A stretch of DNA of 64,000 bases, taken from positions 50,691 through 114,690 of the forward strand of contig JADFDG010000014.1 in the NCBI GenBank assembly GCA_018262975.1. The letters run 5' to 3'. Origin of the DNA: Gammaproteobacteria bacterium (GTDB lineage Bacteria; Pseudomonadota; Gammaproteobacteria; Pseudomonadales; JADFDG01). The notes beneath the pieces are model-generated. The model was not told where the DNA came from. It searched no databases and was given only the letters and a program-made list of their open reading frames with translations. The position numbers and the translations under genes are program-made. This document shows positions 26,283 to 36,515 of this stretch, piece after piece. Position 1 is the stretch's first letter; each line of letters begins with the position of its first letter.

Positions 26283-27155
26283 TTGTCGCACCGCTGGCTG
26301 ATTGTCGCCGCCCTGTTCGCTGTCTACGTGATCTGGGGCTCGACCTATGTGGCGATGGCGATCGGCGTGCAGCATTTCCCGCCCTTCCTGCTCGGTGCCT
26401 TGCGTTATTGCGTCGCCGGCGCGGCCCTGCTGTGTTTCCTGCGCTGGCGCGGCACGCCCTGGCCGTCGCCGGGTGAGTGGCGTACCGGAATGATCATCGG
26501 CTTCCTGTTGCTCACCGTCGGCAATGGCGCGGTGCTGTCGGCCTTGACCACGGTCAGTTCGGGCCTCGCCGCGCTGATGGTGGCGTCGAGTTCACTGTTC
26601 GCCGCGCTGTTCGCCCGGGCCTTCGGTGACACGGTGTCGCCACGCGAATGGCTGGGCATCGCCATCGGCTTTGGCGGCGTGGCCTTGCTGGCCAGTGGCG
26701 GCGAGTTGCGCAGCGACGTCGCCGGCACGCTGTTGCTGGTGCTGGCCAGCGCCAGCTGGGCGTTCGGGTCCATGCTCGGCAAGAAACTCGCGCAGCCGGC
26801 GTCGGTTTGGATGGCCAGCGCCACCCAGTTGGTGTGTGGCGGGCTGGGCATGGCGGTGGCCAGCGTGGTGCGCGGTGAAGCGTGGCCCGCGCAGGTGCCG
26901 GTCGCCGGCTGGCTGGCGTGGGGTTACCTGACGGTGTTTGGCGCGATCGTGGCGTTTTCCGCCTACGTGTTCCTGCTGAAGAACACCCGGCCGGCACTGG
27001 CCACCAGCACCGCCTATGTCAACCCGGTGATCGCGGTGGCGCTCGGCATGCTGCTGCTGGGCGAGGCGGTGACCGGGCAGGAGTGGCTGGCGATGGCGGT
27101 GGTGCTGGTGGGGGTGGCGCTGGTCACCACCGGTGGTCGTCGCCAGGCGACCTGA
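26283..27155 (+). CDS. EamA/DMT-family transporter
   Basis: 290 residues with about ten hydrophobic helices in two EamA repeats. The first helix carries V-I-W-G-S-T-Y, the hallmark of the RhaT/YdcZ-like drug/metabolite group. It starts at a TTG (26283) with GGAG upstream. No ATG in this frame precedes the first helix. Substrate unknown: an amino acid or other metabolite exporter is typical. The gene is 48 bp after proB and ends at a shared terminator. Confidence 0.85.
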   Translation: MSHRWLIVAALFAVYVIWGSTYVAMAIGVQHFPPFLLGALRYCVAGAALLCFLRWRGTPWPSPGEWRTGMIIGFLLLTVGNGAVLSALTTVSSGLAALMVASSSLFAALFARAFGDTVSPREWLGIAIGFGGVALLASGGELRSDVAGTLLLVLASASWAFGSMLGKKLAQPASVWMASATQLVCGGLGMAVASVVRGEAWPAQVPVAGWLAWGYLTVFGAIVAFSAYVFLLKNTRPALATSTAYVNPVIAVALGMLLLGEAVTGQEWLAMAVVLVGVALVTTGGRRQAT

Positions 27156-27187
27156 GCGCGCATCCCTGGCCCGCTTTCCGCGGGCAC

Positions 27188-27216
27188 AAAAAAACCGGCC
27201 AGCGGCCGGTTTTTTC
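27188..27216. terminator. bidirectional terminator between EamA gene and rpsT
   Basis: ACCGGCC and GGCCGGT pair around AGC, with seven A before and six T after. It works in both directions and separates the two convergent genes. Confidence 0.92.
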
Positions 27217-27240
27217 TCGCGCGTACTAAAGAAGCGGCGA

Positions 27241-27504
27241 TTACGCCATCTTCTTGATCGCGGCGTTCAGGCGGCTCTTGTTACGGGCAGCCAGGTTCTT
27301 GTGGAAGATGCCCTTGTCGCACACGCGGTCGAGGACGGAGGTCATCTCGCGGTACGCGGTGGCAGCCTGTTCCTTGTTGCCGGAGTCGATGGCGGCGCGC
27401 ACTTTCTTGATGTAGGTGCGGGCCATGGAGCGCAGGCTGGCGTTGTGGGCGCGGGCTTTCTCCGACGTGCGGGCGCGCTTGCGAGCCTGTTTGGAATTGG
27501 CCAC
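27241..27504 (-). CDS. rpsT: 30S ribosomal protein S20
   Basis: 87 residues, start M-A-N-S-K-Q-A-R-K-R-A-R, a typical basic N-terminus, then A-H-N-A-S-L-R-S and the end A-R-N-K-S-R-L-N-A-A-I-K-K. It binds 16S rRNA in the small subunit body. Its own consensus promoter lies at 27580-27608. Confidence 0.98.
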   Translation of the reverse strand: MANSKQARKRARTSEKARAHNASLRSMARTYIKKVRAAIDSGNKEQAATAYREMTSVLDRVCDKGIFHKNLAARNKSRLNAAIKKMA

Positions 27505-27579
27505 GGTGTGTTCCTCGAATACGTCAAAACATGATGGGTAGGCGCAAGGAACCCGGAGGGGTCCCGCGCAAGGGCGGCA

Positions 27580-27608
27580 AATATGCCCCGCGACCCGGTC
27601 GTTGTCAA
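27580..27608 (-). promoter_or_regulatory. sigma-70 promoter of rpsT
   Basis: On the minus strand: -35 TTGACA (27608-27603), 17-bp spacer, -10 CATATT (27585-27580). It lies about 76 bp before the rpsT start codon. Confidence 0.8.
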
Positions 27609-27746
27609 CGCCGGAAAGCCCGCTTTTCGTGGTGAATCCGGGCCGTGTTCGCTACACTGCCGCGCTTCCGACCACCCGGTCCGGGCCCTTGCCGACAGGC
27701 GGCATCGCCCGGGGGCGGCCGGGCCAGACGAGGGGGACAGCAGCAC

Positions 27747-29321
27747 ATGGCGCAGATACCGCCGCCCGCCGGCCAGCCCCCGGTGCGCCGCTCGCTGCTG
27801 CAGTCGGCCGGCGTGGTCAGCATCATGACCATGCTGTCGCGGGTGCTGGGCCTGGTCCGCGACGTGGTGATCGCCAACGTCTACGGGGCCTCGGCCGCCA
27901 CCGACGCCTTCTTCATCGCCTTCAAGATCCCCAACTTCCTGCGCCGGCTGTTCGCCGAGGGCGCCTTTGCCCAGGCCTTCGTGCCGGTACTGTCCGAGTA
28001 CCGGGTGAAAGGGCCGCACGCCGCCGTCCAGGACCTGGTGGACCGCGTGGCCGGCCGGCTGGGCTTCATCCTGTTGCTGGTCACGGTGGCCGGGGTGGTC
28101 GGGGCGCCGGTGGTGATGAGCCTGTTTGCCCCGGGCTTCCTCGACGAGCCGGAAAAGTTCGGCCTGGCCAGCGACATGCTGCGCATCACCTTCCCTTACC
28201 TGCTGCTGATCTCGCTCACGGCGTTCGCCGGCGGCATCCTCAACAGTTATGGCCGCTTCGGGGTGCCGGCCTTCACGCCGGTGCTGCTCAACCTGTCGAT
28301 GATCGGTGCCGCGCTGTTCCTCACCGACGTCATGCCCGCCGGGCGGGAAGTCGTGGCGCTGGCGTGGGGGGTGTTCATCGCGGGCGTGGTGCAACTGGTG
28401 TTCCAGTTGCCGTACCTGGCGCAGATCAACCTGGTTCCCAGGCCGCGCAAGGCTGAAGGGCACGAGGGGGTCAGCCGCATCCTGCGGCTGATGCTGCCGG
28501 CGATGTTCGGGGTGTCGGTGGGGCAGATCAACCTGCTGCTCGACACCATCCTGGCGTCGTTCCTCATTTCCGGCTCGGTGACCTGGCTGTACGCCGCCGA
28601 GCGCCTGACCGAGCTGCCACTGGGGGTGATCGGCATCGCCATCGGCACGGTCATCCTGCCCAGCCTGTCGGAAAAGCACGTCAACAAGTCCGGCGAGGAG
28701 TTCAGCCGCACCATCGACTGGGCCCTGCGCCTGACTCTGGTGGTGGGGGTGCCGGCGGCGGTGGCCATCGGCGTGCTGGCCGAGCCGCTGCTGGCCGCGC
28801 TGTTCCAGCACGGCAGCTTCACCGCCGAGGATGCCGCCAAGTCCGCCATGGCCCTGCAGGCCTACTCGCTGGGCATCGTCTGCTTCATGCTGGTGAAGGT
28901 GCTGGCGCCGGGCTATTTCGCCCGCCAGGACACCACCACCCCGGTGAAGATCGGCATCCGCACCATGGTGATCAACATGGTGTTCAACCTGATGCTGGTG
29001 TGGTGGCTGGCCCACGTCGGCCTGGCATTGGCCAGTTCGCTGGCGGCCATGCTGAATGTCTGGTGGCTTTACACCGGCCTGCGGCGCACCGACACCTATG
29101 TGCCGGCCGCCGGGTGGGGGCGCTTCTGGCTGCAACTGGGCACTGCCTCGCTGACCATGGCGGCGGTACTGGCCTGGCTGGGAGGCGCACTGGAGGCGTA
29201 TTTCACCGGCGGCTGGCTCGATCGCGCCTGGTCGCTGACCCTGGTGGTGGTGGCCGGCATGGCGGTGTATTTCGCCGTGCTGGGCCTGCTGGGCCTGCGC
29301 CCGCGGCACCTGCGCCACTGA
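27747..29321 (+). CDS. murJ: lipid II flippase MurJ
   Basis: 524 residues, MOP-superfamily flippase with about fourteen hydrophobic helices. The conserved M-L-S-R-V-L-G-L-V-R-D, A-T-D-A-F-F-I-A-F-K-I-P-N-F-L-R-R-L-F-A-E-G-A-F (the MurJ signature) and the mid G-V-S-V-G-Q-I-N-L-L-L-D are all there. It moves lipid II across the inner membrane for peptidoglycan synthesis. The ATG at 27747 lies after GAGGGGG. An upstream in-frame start would add a low-complexity tail not typical of the family. It is followed by ribF at 78 bp. Confidence 0.97.
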   Translation: MAQIPPPAGQPPVRRSLLQSAGVVSIMTMLSRVLGLVRDVVIANVYGASAATDAFFIAFKIPNFLRRLFAEGAFAQAFVPVLSEYRVKGPHAAVQDLVDRVAGRLGFILLLVTVAGVVGAPVVMSLFAPGFLDEPEKFGLASDMLRITFPYLLLISLTAFAGGILNSYGRFGVPAFTPVLLNLSMIGAALFLTDVMPAGREVVALAWGVFIAGVVQLVFQLPYLAQINLVPRPRKAEGHEGVSRILRLMLPAMFGVSVGQINLLLDTILASFLISGSVTWLYAAERLTELPLGVIGIAIGTVILPSLSEKHVNKSGEEFSRTIDWALRLTLVVGVPAAVAIGVLAEPLLAALFQHGSFTAEDAAKSAMALQAYSLGIVCFMLVKVLAPGYFARQDTTTPVKIGIRTMVINMVFNLMLVWWLAHVGLALASSLAAMLNVWWLYTGLRRTDTYVPAAGWGRFWLQLGTASLTMAAVLAWLGGALEAYFTGGWLDRAWSLTLVVVAGMAVYFAVLGLLGLRPRHLRH

Positions 29322-29399
29322 GGGGCGCCCCTCCCGTATAATCCGGCCCTTTCCGCCCGTTCCGGGCACCTGTGACGGGCATCTGCGAATGGAACCCCG

Positions 29400-30338
29400 A
29401 TGGAGCTGATCCGCGGCATACACAACCTGCGGCCCCGGCACCGCGGCTGTGTCGCCACCATCGGCAACTTCGATGGCGTGCACCGCGGGCACCAGCGCAT
29501 CGTCGCCGACCTGGCGGCGCGTGCCCGCGTGCTCGGCGTTCCCGCGGTGGTGATGCTGTTCGAGCCGCAGCCGCAGGAGTTTTTCGCCGGCCCCAAGGCG
29601 CCGGCACGGCTCATGCGCCTGCGTGACAAGGTCGCGGCGCTGGCGCGCCTCGGTGTGGACCGGGTGTTCTGCATCCAGTTCAACGACCGCTTCCGTTCCC
29701 TCACGGCGGCGGAATTCGTCGAGCGCCTGCTGGTCGACGGCCTCGGTGTGCGCCACCTCGTGGTGGGCGACGATTTCCGTTTCGGCGTCGGCCGCAGCGG
29801 CGATTTTGCCTTCCTGCAGCAGGCTGGCCAGGCGAACGGCTTCACCGTGCAGGACACCGCCAGCATCGCCCTCGACGGCGAGCGCGTCAGCAGCACGGCC
29901 GTCCGCGATGCGCTGGCGGCCGGCAACTTCGCGCGCGCCGGCGAGTTGCTTGGCCACCCCTACGAGATCGCCGGGCGCGTGCGCTACGGCGATGCGCGCG
30001 GCCGGGAGCTGGGCTTCCCCACCGCCAACGTGGCGCTGCAGCGGCTGTGTTCGCCGCTGTCGGGCGTGTACGCGGTGGAAGTGCGCGGCATCAACGGCGA
30101 CGTGTATACCGGCGTTGCGAACGTGGGGCGCCGCCCCACGGTGAACGGCCTCGACGAGCGCATCGAGGTGCACGTGTTCGATTTCATGGAGCGCATCTAC
30201 GGCCACTACATCTCCGTGCGTTTCCTCGCGCGCCTGCGCGACGAGATGCGCTTCGATGGCCTGGATGCGCTCAAGGCGCAGATCGCCCGCGACGTGGCGG
30301 CTGCGCGCGGATTCTTCGCCGAACGACAATCAGCCTGA
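29400..30338 (+). CDS. ribF: bifunctional riboflavin kinase/FMN adenylyltransferase
   Basis: 312 residues. The N-terminal nucleotidyltransferase half carries [15 protein letters not shown] (H-x-G-H class) and the C-terminal flavokinase half has [11 protein letters not shown]. It makes FMN and FAD from riboflavin. Gene order murJ-ribF-ileS-lspA is the standard gammaproteobacterial cluster. Confidence 0.97.
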   Translation: MELIRGIHNLRPRHRGCVATIGNFDGVHRGHQRIVADLAARARVLGVPAVVMLFEPQPQEFFAGPKAPARLMRLRDKVAALARLGVDRVFCIQFNDRFRSLTAAEFVERLLVDGLGVRHLVVGDDFRFGVGRSGDFAFLQQAGQANGFTVQDTASIALDGERVSSTAVRDALAAGNFARAGELLGHPYEIAGRVRYGDARGRELGFPTANVALQRLCSPLSGVYAVEVRGINGDVYTGVANVGRRPTVNGLDERIEVHVFDFMERIYGHYISVRFLARLRDEMRFDGLDALKAQIARDVAAARGFFAERQSA

Positions 30339-30357
30339 TCACTCCACTGGCACGACG

Positions 30358-33174
30358 ATGAGCACCGACTACAAACCGACCCTGAACCTGCCGGAAACGT
30401 CCTTCGCGATGAAGGCGAACCTCGCCCAGCGCGAGCCGGAAATGCTCAAGCGCTGGCAGCAGCAGGAGGTCTACCGCGCCATCCGCAACGCGCGTGCCGG
30501 CCGCCCGAAGTTCGTGCTGCACGATGGCCCGCCGTACGCCAACGGCTCCATCCACATCGGCCATGCCGTCAACAAGGTGCTCAAGGACATCATCGTTAAG
30601 GCCAGGACCCTGTCCGGCTTCGACGCGCCCTACGTGCCGGGCTGGGACTGCCACGGCCTGCCCATCGAGCTGAACGTCGAGAAGAAATTCGGCAAGCCCG
30701 GCCAGAAGCTGGACGCGCAGGCGTTCCGCAACGAGTGCCGCAAGTACGCGCAGTCGCAGATGGAAGGCCAGCGCACCGACTTCATCCGCCTGGGCGTGCT
30801 CGGCGACTGGGACAACCCGTACCTGACGATGGATTTCCGCACCGAGGCGGACATCATCCGCACGCTCGGCAAGATCATCGCCAACGGCCACCTGCACAAG
30901 GGTTCCAAGCCGGTGCACTGGTGCCTGGATTGTGCCAGCGCGCTGGCCGAGGCCGAGGTGGAGTACGAGGAGAAAACCTCGTCGGCCATCGACGTGGGTT
31001 TCCGCGTGGTCGACCGCGCCGAGTTCACCCGCCGCACGCACCTGGACGTGAAGGGCGACGTGATGGTGGTGATCTGGACCACCACGCCCTGGACGTTGCC
31101 GGCCAACCAGGCGGTCAGCGTGCACCCGTCGCTGGAATACGTGCTGGTCAGCGGCACGCAGAACGGCGCGCACGTGAACCTGGTGCTGGCCGAGGCGCTC
31201 AAGGGCGCCGCGCTGGCGCGTTACGGCATCGAGGACGCACAGGTCGTCGGCCACTTCAAGGGCGAGCAGCTCGAACACCTGCAGCTGCAGCACCCGTTCT
31301 ACGAGCGCGTGGTGCCGGTGATCCTCGGCGAACACGTCACCACCGACGCCGGCACCGGCTGCGTGCACACCGCGCCGGGCCACGGCCATGACGACTTCGT
31401 GGTCGGCGCGAAATACAACCTGCCGGTGGATAACCCGGTCGACGGCAACGGCCTGTTCGTGCCGGGCACGCCGGTCTTCGCCGGCCAGCACGTCAACAAG
31501 GCCAACGCGCCCATCATCGAATTGCTGGGCAACAACGGCGTGCTGCTGTGCCACAAGCAGATCAAGCACAGCTACCCGCACTGCTGGCGCCACAAGACGC
31601 CCATCATCTTCCGCGCCACGCCGCAGTGGTTCATCTCGATGTCGCAGGCCGGGCTGGCCGATCAGTCGCTCGAGGAGATCAAGCGCGTGCAGTGGATCCC
31701 GTCCTGGGGCCAGGCGCGCATCGAGGCGATGATGCAGGGCCGCCCGGACTGGTGCATCTCGCGCCAGCGCACCTGGGGCGTGCCCATCGCGCTGTTCGTG
31801 CACAAGGACACCCAGGAACTGCACCCCGACACGCTGGCGCTGATCGAGAAGGTCGCGCTGCTGGTGGAGAAGGAGGGCATCGACGGCTGGTTCAACGCCG
31901 ACCCGCGCGCGCTGCTGGGCGCCGACGCCGACCACTACGTGAAGGTCACCGACACCCTCGACGTGTGGTTCGACTCCGGCGTGACGCACGCCGCGGTGGT
32001 GGACGCGCGCCGCGACGAACTCGGCGGCAGCCCGGTCGACCTCTACCTCGAAGGTTCCGACCAGCACCGCGGCTGGTTCCAGTCCTCGCTGCTCACATCG
32101 GTGGCCGCCAAGGGCGTGGCACCGTACAAGGCGGTGCTGACCCACGGTTTCACCGTGGACGCCCAGGGCCGCAAGATGTCCAAGTCGCTGGGCAACGTGG
32201 TGTCGCCGCAGGACGTGATGAAGACCCTCGGTGCGGACATCATCCGCCTGTGGGTCGCTGCCACTGATTATCGCTCGGAGATGACCGTTTCCGACGAGAT
32301 CCTCAAGCGCATTGCCGATTCCTACCGGCGTATCCGCAACACCGCGCGCTACCTGCTGTCGAACCTCAACGGCTTCGACCCGGCCGTGCACAGCGTGCCG
32401 GACGCGCAACTGCTCGAGCTGGACCGCTGGATTCTCGGCCGCGCGGCCGCCTTGCAGAACGAGATCATCGCCGCCTACGACGACTACAGCTTCCACCTCG
32501 TCTACCAGAAGGTGCACAACTTCTGCGCGGTGGAACTGGGCGGCTTCTACCTCGACATCATCAAGGACCGCCAGTACACGACGCCGGCCGACTCGCTGGC
32601 GCGCCGCTCGGCGCAGACCGCGCTGTTCCATATTGCCGAAGCCATGGTGCGCTGGATCGCCCCGGTGCTGTCGTTCACCGCCGACGAGATCTGGCAGGCC
32701 ATGCCGGGCACCCGCAGCGCCATGGTGTTCACCGCCGAGTGGTACGCACTGCCGGCGGCCATCGCCGACGGCAAGCTGTCCGCCGCCGACTGGGACACCG
32801 TGGTGGCGGTGAAGACCGCGGTGAACAAGCAACTGGAAATGGCGCGCAACGACAGCGTCATCGGTGGCAGCCTCGAGGCGGAAGTGGACCTGTGGTGCGC
32901 GCCCGCCATCAAGGCCGCGCTCGATACGCTCGGCGACGAGTTGCGCTTCGTATTGATCACCTCGGCGGCGCGCGTGCACCCGCTGCACGAGGCCAACGGC
33001 AACGGCACCGATCTGGAGGGCCTGCGCGTGAAGGTCGGCAAGTCCGCGCACGGCAAGTGCGTGCGCTGCTGGCACTTCCGCGAGGACGTCGGCGCCCATG
33101 CGGCGCACCCGGAACTGTGCGGTCGTTGCGTGGAAAACGTGGAGGGTGCCGGTGAGCAACGTCGCTATGCGTGA
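30358..33174 (+). CDS. ileS: isoleucyl-tRNA synthetase
   Basis: 938 residues, class I synthetase. H-I-G-H at 66-69 (with G-P-P-Y-A-N-G-S-I just before), K-M-S-K-S at 606-610, and a C-terminal zinc knuckle with Cys901, Cys904, Cys921 and Cys924. The editing (CP1) domain lies between. The bacterial-type length and zinc site fit the housekeeping enzyme rather than the mupirocin-resistant eukaryote-like form. It overlaps the lspA start. Confidence 0.98.
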   Translation: MSTDYKPTLNLPETSFAMKANLAQREPEMLKRWQQQEVYRAIRNARAGRPKFVLHDGPPYANGSIHIGHAVNKVLKDIIVKARTLSGFDAPYVPGWDCHGLPIELNVEKKFGKPGQKLDAQAFRNECRKYAQSQMEGQRTDFIRLGVLGDWDNPYLTMDFRTEADIIRTLGKIIANGHLHKGSKPVHWCLDCASALAEAEVEYEEKTSSAIDVGFRVVDRAEFTRRTHLDVKGDVMVVIWTTTPWTLPANQAVSVHPSLEYVLVSGTQNGAHVNLVLAEALKGAALARYGIEDAQVVGHFKGEQLEHLQLQHPFYERVVPVILGEHVTTDAGTGCVHTAPGHGHDDFVVGAKYNLPVDNPVDGNGLFVPGTPVFAGQHVNKANAPIIELLGNNGVLLCHKQIKHSYPHCWRHKTPIIFRATPQWFISMSQAGLADQSLEEIKRVQWIPSWGQARIEAMMQGRPDWCISRQRTWGVPIALFVHKDTQELHPDTLALIEKVALLVEKEGIDGWFNADPRALLGADADHYVKVTDTLDVWFDSGVTHAAVVDARRDELGGSPVDLYLEGSDQHRGWFQSSLLTSVAAKGVAPYKAVLTHGFTVDAQGRKMSKSLGNVVSPQDVMKTLGADIIRLWVAATDYRSEMTVSDEILKRIADSYRRIRNTARYLLSNLNGFDPAVHSVPDAQLLELDRWILGRAAALQNEIIAAYDDYSFHLVYQKVHNFCAVELGGFYLDIIKDRQYTTPADSLARRSAQTALFHIAEAMVRWIAPVLSFTADEIWQAMPGTRSAMVFTAEWYALPAAIADGKLSAADWDTVVAVKTAVNKQLEMARNDSVIGGSLEAEVDLWCAPAIKAALDTLGDELRFVLITSAARVHPLHEANGNGTDLEGLRVKVGKSAHGKCVRCWHFREDVGAHAAHPELCGRCVENVEGAGEQRRYA

Positions 33175-33697
33175 CCGGGCAGCACCGGCATCGGCCGGCA
33201 ACGAAACGGCGGCACAGCGTCTGCGTCGCACCGCCACCTGGCTCGTGCTCAGCGCCGGCGTGATCGCCGTCGACCTGTGGACCAAGGCCCTGGCGGTCGC
33301 CAACCTCGAGTTGTACCGCCCGGTGCCGGTGTTCGAGCACTTCAACCTGATGCTGGCGCACAACACCGGCGCGGCGTTCAGTTTCCTGGCCGGTGCCGGT
33401 GGCTGGCAGCGCTGGTTTTTCGCCATCATCGCCCTGGTGATCACCACCGTCATGGTGGTGTGGATCTGGCGCCTGAAGCCCGGTCAGCGCTGGCTGGCCT
33501 GCGCGCTGGCACTGGTCATCGGTGGCGCGCTGGGCAACCTGTATGACCGTGTCACGCTGGGCTACGTGGTCGATTTCCTCGATTTCTGGTGGGGTGACTA
33601 CCACTTCCCGGCCTTCAACATTGCCGATTCCGCCATCACGGTGGGCGCGGTGATGCTGATCGTCGACATGGTGCGCAACCCGGATGGGCAGGACTGA
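33152..33697 (+). CDS. lspA: prolipoprotein signal peptidase II
   Basis: 181 residues, four transmembrane helices. The catalytic Asp pair is in G-N-L-Y-D-R (Asp132) and F-N-I-A-D-S-A (Asp159), with the conserved H-N-T-G-A-A-F-S (70-77). I chose the GTG at 33152 because GGAGG lies 6 bp upstream. It overlaps ileS by 23 bp. An ATG at 33167 is the alternative. It cleaves lipoprotein signal peptides and so matures BamD and the other lipoproteins encoded here. Confidence 0.95.
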   Translation: MSNVAMRDRAAPASAGNETAAQRLRRTATWLVLSAGVIAVDLWTKALAVANLELYRPVPVFEHFNLMLAHNTGAAFSFLAGAGGWQRWFFAIIALVITTVMVVWIWRLKPGQRWLACALALVIGGALGNLYDRVTLGYVVDFLDFWWGDYHFPAFNIADSAITVGAVMLIVDMVRNPDGQD

Positions 33698-33700
33698 GCC

Positions 33701-34198
33701 ATGGGCGAGACGGTGCTCGTGGGTCCGGATACCCGCATCACGCTGCATTTCACGCTGCGGCTGGCCGGCGGCGAGGTGGTCGACTCCACGCTGGAGCGGG
33801 CGCCCGCGACCTTCCTGTTCGGCGACGGCAGCCTGCTGCCCGGCTTCGAGCAGGCGCTGCTGGGCCTCAAGGCAGGCGATCGCCGCTCGGTGCTGATCGA
33901 CCCGAATACCGGTTTCGGCGAGCGCAATCCCGAGAACATCCAGCGCCTCGACCGCACGCTGTTCGCGCCGACCATGCCGCTGGAGCCGGGTCTGATGGTG
34001 TCGTTCGCCGACAAGAAGGGTGAGCTGCCCGGCGTGGTCGTCGATTTCGACGACGACAAGGTCACCGTCGACTTCAACCACCCGCTTGCCGGGCGGGACC
34101 TCACCTTCGAGGTCGAGATCCTCGCCGTCGAGCGCCACGCGCCGGCGCAGCCGGTTACCCTGCGCGATGCCACCCCGCGCACCGGAGGACAGTCGTGA
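33701..34198 (+). CDS. fkpB: FKBP-type peptidyl-prolyl isomerase, SlpA type
   Basis: 165 residues. FKBP domain with an IF (insert-in-flap) insertion: [18 protein letters not shown], then [16 protein letters not shown]. This is the short FkpB/SlyD-like group acting as a prolyl isomerase and chaperone. It sits 3 bp after lspA, and its TGA overlaps the GTG start of ispH (GTGA). Confidence 0.92.
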   Translation: MGETVLVGPDTRITLHFTLRLAGGEVVDSTLERAPATFLFGDGSLLPGFEQALLGLKAGDRRSVLIDPNTGFGERNPENIQRLDRTLFAPTMPLEPGLMVSFADKKGELPGVVVDFDDDKVTVDFNHPLAGRDLTFEVEILAVERHAPAQPVTLRDATPRTGGQS

Positions 34199-35130
34199 AC
34201 GTCCTGCTCGCCAATCCCCGCGGCTTTTGCGCCGGCGTGGACCGCGCCATCGATATCGTCAATCGCGCGCTGGAAGTGTTCGGTGCACCGGTCTATGTCC
34301 GCCACGAGGTGGTGCACAACCGCTTCGTGGTCGACGACCTGCGCAACCGCGGTGCCATTTTCGTCGAGGAGCTCGACGAGGTGCCCGACGACGCGCTGGT
34401 GATCTTCAGCGCGCACGGCGTGTCGCGCGCGGTGCAGGATGCCGCGAAGGCGCGTGGCCTCAAGGTATTCGACGCCACCTGCCCGCTGGTCACCAAGGTG
34501 CACATGGAGGTCATGCGCTACGCCCGCGCCGGCCGCGAGACCATCCTGATCGGCCACGAGGGGCATCCCGAGGTCGAGGGCACCATGGGCCAGTACGACC
34601 CGCGCTTCGGCGGTGCCATCTACCTGGTCGAGGACGAGGCGGACGTCGCGAAGCTCGAGGTGCGCGACCCGCAGAATCTCAGTTACGTTTCCCAGACCAC
34701 CCTGTCGGTGGACGACACCGCCCGCGTCATCGACGCCCTGCGCGCGAAGTTTCCCGCCATCCATGGCCCGCGCAAGGACGACATCTGCTATGCCACCCAG
34801 AACCGCCAGGACGCCGTGCGCCAGCTGGCGCTGGAGGCGCAGGTGGTGCTGGTGGTGGGCTCGCCCAACAGTTCCAACTCCAACCGCCTGCGCGAACTGG
34901 CCGAGCGCTGCGGTGCCAGCGCTTTCCTGATCGACGGTGCCGATGACATCCGTCCCGAGTGGGTGGCCGGCAAAGCCACCGTCGGGGTGACCGCCGGCGC
35001 CTCGGCCCCCGAGGTGCTGGTTGCCGGGGTCATCGAGCGCCTCAGGGGCCTGGGCGCTGACCAGGTCCGCGAACTGTCCGGCCGCGAAGAGCACATCACC
35101 TTCTCCATGCCGCGCGAACTGCGCAGCTGA
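34195..35130 (+). CDS. ispH: 4-hydroxy-3-methylbut-2-enyl diphosphate reductase
   Basis: 311 residues from a GTG start that overlaps the fkpB stop. The three iron-sulfur cysteines are present: Cys12 (R-G-F-C-A-G-V), Cys96 (D-A-T-C-P-L-V) and Cys198 (D-D-I-C-Y-A-T), with H-E-V-V-H-N (37-42) for substrate binding. It carries out the last step of the MEP isoprenoid pathway, complementing ispB upstream. A REP element begins 18 bp after the stop. Confidence 0.97.
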   Translation: MNVLLANPRGFCAGVDRAIDIVNRALEVFGAPVYVRHEVVHNRFVVDDLRNRGAIFVEELDEVPDDALVIFSAHGVSRAVQDAAKARGLKVFDATCPLVTKVHMEVMRYARAGRETILIGHEGHPEVEGTMGQYDPRFGGAIYLVEDEADVAKLEVRDPQNLSYVSQTTLSVDDTARVIDALRAKFPAIHGPRKDDICYATQNRQDAVRQLALEAQVVLVVGSPNSSNSNRLRELAERCGASAFLIDGADDIRPEWVAGKATVGVTAGASAPEVLVAGVIERLRGLGADQVRELSGREEHITFSMPRELRS

Positions 35131-35148
35131 TCCCTCCCCCCGCTACCT

Positions 35149-35172
35149 GTAGAGAGGGGGCCATGCCCCCGA
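35149..35172 (+). repeat. REP-like palindrome (copy 1)
   Basis: Head GTAG followed by A-GAG and the stem core GGGGGCCATGCCCCC, then GA. It differs from the other two copies (50310-50333 and 60650-60673) at two positions. It lies 18 bp after the ispH stop, on the same strand. The pattern, with a GTRG head and a GAGGGGGC-type stem, resembles Pseudomonas REP sequences. Confidence 0.75.
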
Positions 35173-35460
35173 TTGCTCTTCCCCTCACATCCCCTGCAGT
35201 CCGTCCGCCCCGCCTACCGCCCGTCCCCCCACCGTCTGTGTGCCGCTTTCGCATCCACTAACCTTGCCGCGTTTCGTCGCTTGTTGGCGGTGCGCGTCAG
35301 TTTGCCCCCCGTGCACGCCCATTCCGTGCGCCAGTTCGCAACCCGTCCGGGCGACCATCCGTTGATCGATCCACAGGCCCGACCGTCGCTGCCGGTTGGC
35401 CTCTGGGCGGGCGCGGAAATACAGTGGGAATCAGGTACTTGCACGTAATGGCAGGACGGG
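35173..35460. other. gene-free region between ispH and fimU
   Basis: About 290 bp with no credible coding frame. It is C-rich and pyrimidine-rich on the + strand early on (runs of CCCC). No consensus sigma-70 or sigma-54 promoter is obvious. It should carry the promoter of the minor pilin operon, possibly near the AT-richer GGAAATACAGTGGGAATC stretch at about 35415-35434. Confidence 0.4.
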
Positions 35461-35958
35461 ATGAACAGGACGGATACGCGGATGAACGGTAGGGCACGGA
35501 ACCGGGGTTTCACCCTGGTGGAGTTGCTGGTGACCATTGCCGTCATCACGATCATCGTGTCGCTGGGGGTGCCCATGTATGGCCAGTTCACCCAGAGTTC
35601 GGCGCTCAGCGGTCGCAGTTCGGACCTGGTGTCGGCCATCAACTACGCCCGCTCGGAAGCAGTGACCCGCCGTAGCACCGTTTCGCTCGAGGAGCTTGCC
35701 GGCAGTTGGGGGAACGGCTGGCAGGTGCGTGACGTGGACGCCGACACCGTGCTGATGACCATCGATAATCGCGGCCAGACGCGGGTGGCACTCGCCGAAG
35801 CCGCCAACCTGGAGGGCATCGAGTTCGATGCCGACGGCCGTGTCAGTGCCGATGCCGTATTCGTGCTGTCTACCTGCACTGCCTACTCCGGTGACCAGCG
35901 TCGCATCGCTGTCAGCCGTTTCGGCCGCGTGCAACTGACGCGGGAGGCCTGCCCATGA
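35461..35958 (+). CDS. fimU: minor pilin FimU-type (GspH/FimT pseudopilin)
   Basis: 165 residues. A class III prepilin signal, N-R-G|F-T-L-V-E-L-L-V-T, is cleaved after Gly16, with Glu21 at mature +5. GspH-like C-terminal domain with two Cys in its last half. A start at codon 8 (35482) would give a shorter leader of the same type. It opens the operon fimU-pilV-pilW-pilX-pilY1-pilE and is probably the initiating or tip-proximal minor pilin. The ATGA overlap with pilV indicates coupling. Confidence 0.88.
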   Translation: MNRTDTRMNGRARNRGFTLVELLVTIAVITIIVSLGVPMYGQFTQSSALSGRSSDLVSAINYARSEAVTRRSTVSLEELAGSWGNGWQVRDVDADTVLMTIDNRGQTRVALAEAANLEGIEFDADGRVSADAVFVLSTCTAYSGDQRRIAVSRFGRVQLTREACP

Positions 35959-36515
35959 GCCGTCGTACCCAGCCCGTTGCGTTGACGCGCCAGCGCGGCT
36001 TCAGTTTCTTTGAAGTACTGGTGGCTGCGCTGATCCTTGGCATCGGCGTGCTCGGTTTCGCCGGCCTGCAGGTGCGCGCGCTCAACTCTTCCGGCGACGC
36101 GCATTTTCGCGCGCAGGCGGCAGTGCTGGCGGCGGAGCTCGCCGAGCGCATCCGCATGGCGGATGCCGGGGAGACCGTCAGCCACGTCGCTTATGAAAAT
36201 GTGTCGCTCTGGGATCCGGGCACGACGCCGGTACCCACCACGCCACCGAGCAGTTGGACGCTGGGCAGCAATACATGCATCGCCAGCTCGGTCACGGGCG
36301 CGTCGTGCAACGAGGCCGCTCTGGTGCGCTCCGATGCGCTGGAAATCCGCTACATGGCAAACCGCCTGCTGCCCAATGGCAATGTGTCAGTGCGCGCCTG
36401 CGCTGCCGGTTCCACCCTGACCTGCGTGTTCGTGGCTTGGCGCGAGGTCGATTCCGCCGCCTGCGACATCAATGCCCCGCAGGAAAACTGCGTGTCTGCA
36501 CAGGTACTGTTCTGA
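35955..36515 (+). CDS. pilV: minor pilin PilV
   Basis: 186 residues. Prepilin signal Q-R-G|F-S-F-F-E-V-L-V-A-A-L (cleavage after Gly15, Glu20 at +5). A-L-I-L-G-I-G-V-L-G-F-A-G-L-Q is the conserved PilV helix. The C-terminal part has several Cys (for example T-C-I-A-S, A-S-C-N-E, R-A-C-A-A, L-T-C-V) likely forming disulfides. It starts inside the fimU stop and its own TGA overlaps the pilW ATG (TGATG). Confidence 0.88.
   Translation: MSRRTQPVALTRQRGFSFFEVLVAALILGIGVLGFAGLQVRALNSSGDAHFRAQAAVLAAELAERIRMADAGETVSHVAYENVSLWDPGTTPVPTTPPSSWTLGSNTCIASSVTGASCNEAALVRSDALEIRYMANRLLPNGNVSVRACAAGSTLTCVFVAWREVDSAACDINAPQENCVSAQVLF

Noticed and set aside
27342..30329. Long open frame opposite murJ and ribF
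   Set aside because: Same antisense pattern as other G+C-rich shadows, with His/Gln-rich low-complexity composition and no recognisable fold.
30271..33453. Long open frame opposite ileS and lspA
   Set aside because: Antisense shadow of ileS. No start site or family signal.
34195..35130. ATG start for ispH downstream of the GTG
   Set aside because: The GTG overlaps the fkpB stop in the usual coupled arrangement, and the next residues [11 protein letters not shown] match the family N-terminus.
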